DNA of 47,201 nucleotides from JBBDWZ01 sp050732575 (lineage in GTDB: Bacteria > Gemmatimonadota > Gemmatimonadetes > Longimicrobiales > RSA9). Within the stretch, counting starts at the first letter, position 1. Every line of letters begins with the position of its first letter. Shown piece by piece: positions 1-7,541 of the stretch. The position numbers were made by a program, and so were the translations under genes. Location: the NCBI GenBank assembly GCA_050732575.1, contig JBOHRF010000010.1, positions 1 through 47,201 of the forward strand. Direction: 5' to 3'. Below the pieces are notes generated by a model, which saw only the letters and a program-made list of their open reading frames with translations, made no database searches and was not told the DNA's origin.

Positions 1-403
1 CCTGTGGACCTTCTCCGACGATGGCGACCTGATCGACGAAGTCGATTTTCTCGACCTCGATGCGCTCGATGGTCTCGACGATGATCGCGAGGTCAATGAT
101 CTGCTGATCCAGCCGTTCATCAACTGGAACTTCGGCGTCGGCTGGTCACTGGCGACCGCGCCGGTCATTGCCGCGAACTGGGATGCGGATGGCGGCGACC
201 AGTGGACGGTCCCACTCGGCATGGGCATCTCACGGACCACCGTGCTGGGCACGCATCCGATCATCCTGGCCGCGCATTATTACAAGAACATCGTCCGTCC
301 TGACTTCGGTCCCGATGACCAGGTGCGGTTGCAGATCAACTTCCTGTTGCCGAAGGCGCCGGCGAGGCCTTCGGCAAACGGCGACAACAGGGATAAGCGT
401 TAA
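1..403 (+). CDS. outer-membrane beta-barrel protein, 3' end only
   Basis: This is the last 133 codons of a gene that begins before the window, in the frame starting at base 2 and ending with TAA at 401-403. The visible protein has alternating aromatic and polar strands (QPFINWNFGVGWSLATAPVI, ANWDADGGDQWTVPLGMGIS) and a strand-like segment just before a short polar tail. This pattern matches the C-terminal strands of the transporter/neuromedin-U-like outer-membrane family, which is often annotated only as hypothetical. Its substrate cannot be read from the sequence. It converges on the copper-efflux operon and leaves a 70-base gap in which I see no clear terminator. Confidence 0.6.
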   Translation, partial: LWTFSDDGDLIDEVDFLDLDALDGLDDDREVNDLLIQPFINWNFGVGWSLATAPVIAANWDADGGDQWTVPLGMGISRTTVLGTHPIILAAHYYKNIVRPDFGPDDQVRLQINFLLPKAPARPSANGDNRDKR

Positions 404-473
404 AATCCGGCCTGCTCCCTCGACATCTACCTCCAGCGCCACAACACTCCGCGGCGAGAACGTTTTCAACTGG

Positions 474-953
474 CTACATGCGCCTGTTCCTCATCATGGC
501 CTGGTGCGCCTCCATCAGCCGCATCATTCGGCGCTGGTGGTCTGGCATCAGCGCTTGCAGTTCGGCCGGGCTCAACTCCGGCATGCGTGTAAGATCCGCG
601 CGCACGGAATCCAAAGTTGCAGTCCAGGCCGAATCGCCGGTCATGTTCATGCTCTGCATCTCGCGGTTCATCTGTGCAAGCATGTTGGCTGCCATCTGGC
701 GGTGTGAGGGCATCATCGCCTTCAGGCTGTCTCCGCTCATCCGCTGCATCCTGTTCATGTGCCCCATCATCTCCGTGATCATTTCGCTGCTCTGCATTCC
801 TCCCATGCCCGGCATGCCCGGCATGCCTACGGCTGCGCCGGTATCAGGCGCGGCCTGACCGTCTCGGTTGGCGGCCTCATCGGAGCCTGGTCTACAGGCT
901 GCCAGCAGAAGCAACGCGCTCGCCGCCACAATGCGTCCGATCCTGTTGCTCAT
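474..953 (-). CDS. Met-rich periplasmic lipoprotein of the copper-efflux operon
   Basis: This 159-residue protein starts with a lipoprotein signal peptide whose lipobox is LAAC (Cys20), so it is probably anchored in the envelope. The mature part is very methionine-rich: a GMPGMPGMGGM tract near residues 43-53, then many spaced Met and His residues in predicted helices. Met-rich periplasmic proteins commonly bind Cu(I) or Ag(I). It lies 43 bases downstream of cusA on the same strand, with GAGGGA before its ATG. That supports a role as a metal chaperone or sponge for the efflux pump, but this is inference. No named family is recognised beyond the general helical Met-rich type. Confidence 0.7.
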   Translation of the reverse strand: MSNRIGRIVAASALLLLAACRPGSDEAANRDGQAAPDTGAAVGMPGMPGMGGMQSSEMITEMMGHMNRMQRMSGDSLKAMMPSHRQMAANMLAQMNREMQSMNMTGDSAWTATLDSVRADLTRMPELSPAELQALMPDHQRRMMRLMEAHQAMMRNRRM

Positions 954-996
954 ATCGTTCCCTCGGAATTGTCGTTGCTGTTTCGCTTGCCCCCGC

Positions 997-3900
997 CTAC
1001 GGCACGTCGGCCAGCTCTGCTGATGGACGAGTGCGCGTGCCTTGCGCAGGCAGCGATCTGGTTCCTCGTACTTCCCATTCCTTCCACAGCGAGTAGATCG
1101 CCGGAATCACGATCAGCGTCAGCACCGTGCTGCTGACCATGCCGCCGACCATGGGCGCGGCGATCCGCTTCATGACATCGGCGCCCGTCCCGTGGCTCCA
1201 GAGGATGGGTAGGAGTCCCATGATGATGGCGCTCACAGTCATCAGCTTCGGCCGCACGCGCTCAACAGCGCCGTACTCCACGGCGGCATCGACATCGCTG
1301 CGATTATGCATCGAGCCGCGCAGTCGGCGGTCGCGATGCGCGTGGTCGAGATACAGCAGCATGACCACGCCGGTTTCTGCCGCAACGCCGGCCAGGGCAA
1401 CGAAGCCGATGGCGGTGGCCACGCTCATGTTGTAGTCGAGCAGCCACATCAGCCAGACGCCGCCGACCAGGGCGAAGGGCAGCGACAGCATGACGATTCC
1501 GGCTTCCGTGATGCTCTTGAAGTTCCAGTACAGCAGCAGGAAGATGATGACCAGCGTGATGGGCACCACGTAGCGCAGCTTGCGGCCCGCGCGCTCCATC
1601 GCCTCGAACTGGCCCGACCATTCGAGCCGGTACCCGGGCGGCAGGTTCAACCGCTGATCGAGGAAACGTCTCGCATCGTTGACGTAGCCGCCCACGTCGC
1701 GGCCGCGCACATCCACGTACACTACGTTGTTCAGATACGCATTCTCGCTTTTGATCAGGGGCGCTCCACTGATGATGCGAACGTCCGCCAGCTCGCCCAG
1801 CGCAACCTGCGCGCCGGCCGGCGTGGCTACCAGGATGGATGGAAAGCGCTCGGGCGCATCACGCAGCTCGCGCGGGTAGCGCACCAGAACGCTGAAGCGC
1901 TCGCGCCCCTGGATGACCTGGCCGGCATACATTCCGCCGACTGCAGCCATCGCGGCCATCTGCACATCGTCGATGGTCAATCCGTAGCGCGCCGCGGCCG
2001 GCCGATCGACCGCGATGTCGATGTATTGCCCGCCCATGGTGCGCTCGGCGAAGACTGAGTTGGTGCCTTCCACCATGGGCAGCAGTCCTTCGATCTGTTT
2101 GCCAATGCGATCGAGCGTGGCCAGGTCAGGCCCGAAGATCTTGATGCCGACCGGCGTCTTGATGCCCGTGGCCAGCATGTCGAGCCGGTTCTTGATGGGC
2201 ATGGACCACATGTTGGCCACGCCCGGTGTGCGCACCGTGTTGTTCAGCTCCGACACGATCGAATCGTGCGTCACACCGGGCCGCCATTCGCTCTCATCTT
2301 TGAGGATCGCAACCGACTCGATCATCGACATGGGCGCCATGTCGGTGGCTGTTTCGGCGCGGCCGATCTTGCCCAGCACCAGCTCGACTTCCGGGACCTT
2401 CGCCATGGCGGCATCGCGCTGACGCAAGATGCGCTGGGCCTGGCTCGTGCCCACGTTGGGGAAGAGCGAGGGCATGTCCATCACACTGCCTTCGTTGAGC
2501 GGCGGCATGAACTCGCTGCCCAGCTGTGACCACGGCACGATGCTCACAATGACGGCGACAGCAGCCGCAATGATCACAGCCCAGCGCTGGCGCAACACAA
2601 ACTCGATCACGGGCCGGTAGGCGCGGATCAACCAGCGATTCACTGGATTGGCGGCTTCCGGCTTGACGCCGCCGCGAATGAACAGGCCCATCATGACGGG
2701 CACCAGCGTGATCGAAAGCAGTGCTGCCGCGGCCATGGACAGTGTCTTGGTCCAGGCCAGCGGCCTGAACAATCGGCCTTCCTGGGCCTCGAGTGCGAAT
2801 ACTGGCAGGAAGGATAGCGTGATGATCAGGAGGGATATGAAGAGCGACGGTCCGACCTCCTTCGCGGACTCGATTACGAGCGTCCAGTGCGGCTGCGGTC
2901 GTCCAGCACGCTCGTTTCTCTCGATGTGTTTGTGCAGGTTCTCGACCATCACGATGGCGGCGTCGATCATGGCGCCGATGGCGATCGCAATCCCGCCCAG
3001 CGACATGATGTTCGCGCTCAAACCAAGCAGGCGCATGGCCAGAAAAGCCATCAGGATGCCGATCGGCAGAGTCAGGATCGCGACCAGCGCACTCTGCGCG
3101 TGCAACAGGAAAATCAACGTGACCAGTGCCACGATGATGGATTCCTCGGCCAGCTTTTCGCGCAGCGTATGAATGGCTCGCTGAATCAGAGTGGAGCGAT
3201 CGTAGCCGGTAAGGAAGGTGACGCCTGCGGGCAGCGCACGCTCGACCTCGTTCATTTTCTGCTTGACCGCGTCGATGACGGCGAGCGGATTCTGGCCATA
3301 CCGCATCACCACGAAGCCCGTCACTACCTCGCCCTTCCCGCTGAGGTCGGCAATACCGCGGCGGATCTCCGGCCCGATCTGCACGTTGGCCACGTCGCCG
3401 ATGGTGATCGGTACGCCGCCTTTTCCTGTGCCGAGCGCAACTGCGCGCACATCTTCGAGGCCTTTGAATCGCCCCGTGGCCTGCACGACGTACTCGCTGC
3501 CGCCCAGCTCGAGGACGCGGCCGCCCACATCCTGGTTGGAGGCTTGCGCGGCGCGGACCACCTGATCGATCGAGATGTTGTAGGCCAGGAGCCGTGCCGG
3601 GTCGACCTCGATCTGAATCTGTTTCTCGAAGCCGCCGAAGCTGGCGATCTCGGCCACACCAGGCACGGCCGTGAGCGCGGGCCGCACGGTCCAGTCCTGC
3701 AGGCTGCGCAACTCGGCCAGGTTCAATCGTCCGCTCGTATCGGCCAGGATGTACTGCATCACCCAACCCACGCCGGTCGCATCGGGCCCGAGCATGGGCA
3801 TGGCATCAGCGGGCAGGCGATCGCGCACGCCATTCAGGTACTCGAGCACGCGGCTGCGCGCCCAGTACAGATCGACATCGTCATTGAATACGACGTAAAC

Positions 3901-4176
3901 TGCCGAGCGGCCGAACTGGCTCATGCCGCGCACGAAGCGGGTGCCGGGGACCTTGAGGAGTTCGGTCGACAGCGGGTAGGTGACCTGATCCTCCACGAGC
4001 TGCGGCGCCTGACCGGACCATTCGGTCATGACGATGACCTGCACGTCCGAGAGATCGGGAATGGCATCGACCGGTGTGCGCAGCATAGCCCAGACACCTG
4101 CGAGCGATACGGCGAGCGTACCGAAGATGACCAGCCAGCGGTGCTGCACCGACCACACGATGATGCGCTCGAGCAT
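997..4176 (-). CDS. cusA: CusA-type Cu(I)/Ag(I) efflux RND transporter
   Basis: This 1059-residue protein has the length and layout of heavy-metal efflux RND pumps: an N-terminal transmembrane helix, a periplasmic porter region (about 35-335), a helix bundle (335-500), a second porter region (550-865) and a C-terminal bundle. The proton-relay segment GAMIDAAIVMVEN places Asp at 405. Three methionines that bind Cu(I)/Ag(I) in E. coli CusA (M573, M623, M672) have counterparts at M568 (MDMPS), M618 (PMSM) and M667 (RLDM), all with the same offset of five. This points to monovalent copper/silver rather than Zn/Co/Ni. The start is preceded by GGAG at 8 nt, and only two bases separate it from the cusB stop. 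Confidence 0.95.
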   Translation of the reverse strand: MLERIIVWSVQHRWLVIFGTLAVSLAGVWAMLRTPVDAIPDLSDVQVIVMTEWSGQAPQLVEDQVTYPLSTELLKVPGTRFVRGMSQFGRSAVYVVFNDDVDLYWARSRVLEYLNGVRDRLPADAMPMLGPDATGVGWVMQYILADTSGRLNLAELRSLQDWTVRPALTAVPGVAEIASFGGFEKQIQIEVDPARLLAYNISIDQVVRAAQASNQDVGGRVLELGGSEYVVQATGRFKGLEDVRAVALGTGKGGVPITIGDVANVQIGPEIRRGIADLSGKGEVVTGFVVMRYGQNPLAVIDAVKQKMNEVERALPAGVTFLTGYDRSTLIQRAIHTLREKLAEESIIVALVTLIFLLHAQSALVAILTLPIGILMAFLAMRLLGLSANIMSLGGIAIAIGAMIDAAIVMVENLHKHIERNERAGRPQPHWTLVIESAKEVGPSLFISLLIITLSFLPVFALEAQEGRLFRPLAWTKTLSMAAAALLSITLVPVMMGLFIRGGVKPEAANPVNRWLIRAYRPVIEFVLRQRWAVIIAAAVAVIVSIVPWSQLGSEFMPPLNEGSVMDMPSLFPNVGTSQAQRILRQRDAAMAKVPEVELVLGKIGRAETATDMAPMSMIESVAILKDESEWRPGVTHDSIVSELNNTVRTPGVANMWSMPIKNRLDMLATGIKTPVGIKIFGPDLATLDRIGKQIEGLLPMVEGTNSVFAERTMGGQYIDIAVDRPAAARYGLTIDDVQMAAMAAVGGMYAGQVIQGRERFSVLVRYPRELRDAPERFPSILVATPAGAQVALGELADVRIISGAPLIKSENAYLNNVVYVDVRGRDVGGYVNDARRFLDQRLNLPPGYRLEWSGQFEAMERAGRKLRYVVPITLVIIFLLLYWNFKSITEAGIVMLSLPFALVGGVWLMWLLDYNMSVATAIGFVALAGVAAETGVVMLLYLDHAHRDRRLRGSMHNRSDVDAAVEYGAVERVRPKLMTVSAIIMGLLPILWSHGTGADVMKRIAAPMVGGMVSSTVLTLIVIPAIYSLWKEWEVRGTRSLPAQGTRTRPSAELADVP

Positions 4177-4178
4177 GG

Positions 4179-5465
4179 TCAGCGCTCCTTCCCGGGCATC
4201 TTCATGTTGCGCATGTCAGCGCCCCGGCTCTCCATGCCCGGCATCTCATGCGAGCCGATGTCGGACATGTTCATCTGCCCCACCAGCGCCTTCATGACTT
4301 CCGCCAGGTTCGATTCACTGTCCAGAAGAAACTGCGCCGATGTGACCACGCGTTGACCCGGTTCGAGACCGGCGATGACTTCCGCATACTCGCCCGCGAT
4401 GCGGCCCGCCGTGACTTCGTGTGGCATGATGCGGCCGCTTCCCATGTCCACAAACACGATCTGGCGATTGCCCGTGCGTACCAGTGCCGCGAGTGGAATC
4501 GTGAGCGTGGCGCGTTGCGGGGCGGACAGCCACACGGTTGCGTACATGCCCGGTTTGAGCCGCCCATCCGGATTCGCTGCGCTGATGCGCACCACGAGTG
4601 TGCGCGCGTCCTGCTGGAGCGTGGGATACACGTACTCGACGCGGCCCTCGATCGGGCGGCCCGGATAGGTCGCGATTTCGACACTGGCCGCGTCGCCGAT
4701 CCGAACCAAACCTGCATCGGCCTCACGCAGCTCGGTCTCGATCCAGACGCGAGAGAGATCCGCGATCGTGTACAGAGCCTGACCTGGCTGCACCGCCTGA
4801 CCAGCGAGTATGTGTTTCTCCGTGACCACACCGGAGACCGGAGCAAACAGAGTGAGCGTGCGCCGAACTTTGCCCTCGCGCAGGACCTGATCGATCTGTG
4901 CTTCCGAGATGTCCCAGAGCCGAAGCCGCTGGCGCGCTGCGGAAAGGAGATTCGAGGAGCCGGAGGGAACGCCAGGAACCACGCTGATACTTCCCTCGCG
5001 CTCGAGCCGTGCTGCGAGCAGCAGTTCGTTCTGCGCTGCAACCAGGTCAGGCGAATAGATCTCGAGCAGTGGCTGGCCGCGGCGCACCACTTTGCCGGTG
5101 AAATCGACATACAGCCGCTCGATGTAGCCGCTGAACCTGGCGGCCACACCGGCCATGCGTGTTTCATCGAAGCGCACACTGCCCACGGCGCGTACGCGAT
5201 CGGTCAGCGTGCGCTGCTCGACCGAGCCGAACGTGATGCCGAACTGGCGGATCTGGTCGGCCGTGAGCTGGACCGAGCCATCCCTGCTCATGTCCATGCC
5301 CGCCATGCTTCGGGCGGTGGTGCGAGCCTGTTCCTGCGAGCCGCGTTCGCGGCTCAGCCAGCGGCTCACACCCCAGATGGCAGTTGCGATGACGATGACG
5401 CCTGTGATGGCCAGGACGGTCACGCGCGGCTTCGACGTGTTGCGGATTCGGGTGGACAGGTTCAT
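4179..5465 (-). CDS. cusB: CusB-like periplasmic adaptor (membrane fusion protein)
   Basis: This 428-residue protein links the inner-membrane pump to the outer-membrane channel. It has an N-terminal transmembrane anchor (about 15-37) followed by a MAGMDM motif resembling the N-terminal Met metal site of CusB. Next come a barrel-sandwich region (FSGYIERLYVDFTGKVVRRG), a helical hairpin, a second lipoyl half (FAPVSGVVTEKHILAGQAV), and beta-barrel and membrane-proximal domains. An unusual Met/His-rich tail (QMNMSDIGSHEMPGMES and onward) adds more candidate Cu(I) ligands. The start overlaps the cusC-like stop by ATGA and has GGAGG 7 nt upstream, so translation is probably coupled. Confidence 0.93.
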   Translation of the reverse strand: MNLSTRIRNTSKPRVTVLAITGVIVIATAIWGVSRWLSRERGSQEQARTTARSMAGMDMSRDGSVQLTADQIRQFGITFGSVEQRTLTDRVRAVGSVRFDETRMAGVAARFSGYIERLYVDFTGKVVRRGQPLLEIYSPDLVAAQNELLLAARLEREGSISVVPGVPSGSSNLLSAARQRLRLWDISEAQIDQVLREGKVRRTLTLFAPVSGVVTEKHILAGQAVQPGQALYTIADLSRVWIETELREADAGLVRIGDAASVEIATYPGRPIEGRVEYVYPTLQQDARTLVVRISAANPDGRLKPGMYATVWLSAPQRATLTIPLAALVRTGNRQIVFVDMGSGRIMPHEVTAGRIAGEYAEVIAGLEPGQRVVTSAQFLLDSESNLAEVMKALVGQMNMSDIGSHEMPGMESRGADMRNMKMPGKER

Positions 5466-6808
5466 CGCAGCACCTCCGTTCCCAGCAACTGCTCGAGTTC
5501 GGCCACGCTCGTGGCGAAGTCCGCAAGCGCGCGGAAATACGCGGTCTCGTAGCTGTAGAGCATCGCCTGGCTCTCCGCTACGGTCAGGAAATCGGCGCGC
5601 CCGACCTGGAACGCGACGGTGGCCGATTCGCGCGCGGCGCGGCCCTGCGGAATGATCGACCGGGCCAGTAGCGCGAGCTGCGCGCGGCTCCGTTCCGCGT
5701 CGGCATGCGCTCGAGCGATGTCGGCGCGCAGGCGATTGCGCGTGGCAGCGCGCTCCGCTTCCAACGCGGCCATCTCAGCGCGTGCTTCCGCAACTTGCTG
5801 GTTCTGCCGGCTGCCGCGTTTCACGGGCACGGGCACGGAAACCGTAGCACTCACCATGTCCGGAAAGTGCGGACGTTGGCCGTATTGTATCGATACATCG
5901 AAGTCGGGCAGGTGAGCCTTACGCGCGAGATCGACACGCGCGTCCTGCGCATCGATCGCGAGCTGTTGGCCGCGAAGTGTCGGGTTGTTGCGCATGGCCA
6001 GTTCCTGAAGCTCGGCCAACGGACGCACTGGCGAATCGGCGATGCGCGCACCGAGTGCCGCAGTTCGGAATCGAGCGGTCGTGGAATCCGCCGGTACGGC
6101 CGCGGCAGCGATGCGTTCGGGTATGCGCGGTTCGGCAATGGGCGTTTCGCTCTCGCGAGCCAATAGCGAGTTCAGGCGTGCGAGTTGCGTTCGACGCTGC
6201 TCGGCCAGCACAACGGCTTGCTCGGCCAGGCGCGCCGTTTCGACGCGCGCCTTCAACACGTCCTGCTGACCACCCTCGCCCACCTCGTAACGCGTCTCCG
6301 TAGCCTTCATCAGATTGACCAGCAGCTTCTGGCTGCTCTCGAGCACCTCGAGCGCGCGGTCGAGATAGACAAGCTCGTAGTACGTTCTCTTTACGTCTGC
6401 TGCGATCTCAAGTTGAGCGGCGCGTATCTGCGCGGTTGCCGCATTGCGATCGCGTTCTGCAGCCTGGCGAGCCAGCCCGAGCTTCCCGGGATACGGCAGC
6501 GTTTGCCCGAGCGAGATCATGTTCATGGTCATGAAATCGCTGTAGCCGGGCTCGGTGATCGGCAGGTTCTGGATGCCGACGCCCAGCATGGGGTCGGGCC
6601 GAGCACCCGCCGGACGAATGCGCGCTTCCGCCGCACGAGCCCGCTGCTGCGCCGCGACAATTTGCGGATTCAGCTCGAACGCCCGAGCGACCAACGAGTC
6701 GAGTGATGCGCTGGACAATGCCTGCGCGCGTATGGGCGCGGGCGCAGCCCCCAGCGCGCACACTGCGAGCACGCGCAAGGCACGCGCGTGCAAGGTGTGA
6801 CTGAACAT
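5462..6808 (-). CDS. cusC: TolC/CusC-type outer-membrane efflux channel
   Basis: This 448-residue protein has a signal peptide (about 1-29, ending APIRAQA) and the repeated long helices of the outer-membrane efflux protein family. One example is the segment FELNPQIVAAQQRARAAEAR near the start, and a second copy of the fold starts around LAELQELAMRNNPTLRGQQL. It would form the trimeric exit duct for the Cus pump. AGGA lies 9 nt before the ATG. No lipobox Cys follows the signal peptide, unlike E. coli CusC, which is acylated. The assignment to copper rests on the operon, since TolC-family sequences rarely reveal their substrate. Confidence 0.9.
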   Translation of the reverse strand: MFSHTLHARALRVLAVCALGAAPAPIRAQALSSASLDSLVARAFELNPQIVAAQQRARAAEARIRPAGARPDPMLGVGIQNLPITEPGYSDFMTMNMISLGQTLPYPGKLGLARQAAERDRNAATAQIRAAQLEIAADVKRTYYELVYLDRALEVLESSQKLLVNLMKATETRYEVGEGGQQDVLKARVETARLAEQAVVLAEQRRTQLARLNSLLARESETPIAEPRIPERIAAAAVPADSTTARFRTAALGARIADSPVRPLAELQELAMRNNPTLRGQQLAIDAQDARVDLARKAHLPDFDVSIQYGQRPHFPDMVSATVSVPVPVKRGSRQNQQVAEARAEMAALEAERAATRNRLRADIARAHADAERSRAQLALLARSIIPQGRAARESATVAFQVGRADFLTVAESQAMLYSYETAYFRALADFATSVAELEQLLGTEVLR

Positions 6809-6918
6809 GGTGCAAGTCCTGTTGCAGTTCGATTGCAGGCGTAGTTAACAGCACGACGTCACGCCGCGCGGCCCGCCTGGCGGTTTCAGCTGTTCAGAGA
6901 TGTTGTTAAGGGATCGAA

Positions 6919-7299
6919 CTACAACTTGGGAGGGTGGAAGACGGACGAGAGCTGGACCGTATGAGGCGCGCGCGAAGTTTGGCTGACGCTTCGAACGACA
7001 TGATCGGCAAGCGCAGACGGCATCACCGTCGCCGCCGGCAAGAGCATGCTCAGGGCGCACTGGATCAGGGCGTTGTCGAGCGGGCACTCGCGTTCCCGAT
7101 TGTCGGGCAGTTGTGTTTGCGCGGCCTGATGGGTCCCGCTCATTGGGCCAGACATGTCCGGCATCCCGGGCATGGCAGCCTGATCCGAACCGGACATCGG
7201 CATGCCCGGCGCGCACGTCGTCGCCCACAGCTGCTCGCCGATGGAGAGCAAAGCGGCTACCAGCAAGGTAATACCGATCATGCGGCTGCGGAGCGTCAT
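6919..7299 (-). CDS. small exported Met/Cys-containing protein, first gene of the copper operon
   Basis: This 126-residue protein has an N-terminal signal peptide (hydrophobic stretch MIGITLLVAALLSIGEQLWA). The mature region has Met pairs (CAPGMPMSG, AMPGMPDMSGPMSG) followed by CPLDNALIQCALSML, a two-Cys segment. Similar short proteins sit ahead of metal-efflux operons in related bacteria, and the Met and Cys content suggests a periplasmic copper-binding role. It is 110 bases upstream of the cusC-like gene on the same strand and is the first gene after a divergent region. There is no strong ribosome-binding site. The function is inferred from context and composition. Confidence 0.6.
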   Translation of the reverse strand: MTLRSRMIGITLLVAALLSIGEQLWATTCAPGMPMSGSDQAAMPGMPDMSGPMSGTHQAAQTQLPDNRERECPLDNALIQCALSMLLPAATVMPSALADHVVRSVSQTSRAPHTVQLSSVFHPPKL

Positions 7300-7541
7300 A
7301 TGGGCAATATAGCGCCGTCAGTAGCGCTTGCGTAGGTGCGACAAAAGGATCCGGAGCCGGCAACCGCCGTGCTTCGCGCACCAGTCGAGCGTTGCAGCCT
7401 TCGGTTCATGTCCTGGTGAAAGCTGATTAGCTAGCAGAGCGGCAAGAGCGCCGGGCCGCGCAGCAAGCGCGAAATCTTACCCGGTTGACCACGGTTCTGC
7501 GCAACCGCAGTTTGCCCCATGGACGCCTCGATGACTTTCAG
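7300..7541. other. divergent intergenic region
   Basis: This 242-base region separates the copper operon (minus) from the helicase gene (plus), so both promoters should lie here. I see a TATATT about 10 bases before the copper-operon start, but no convincing -35 element and no recognisable CueR- or CopY-type operator. Reading frames that extend the neighbouring genes into this stretch (for example from 7485) lack ribosome-binding sites. Confidence 0.4.

Noticed and set aside
2294..3766. A 490-codon minus-strand frame inside cusA
   Set aside because: It is an out-of-frame shadow of cusA with Arg/His/Gly-biased composition and no family resemblance.
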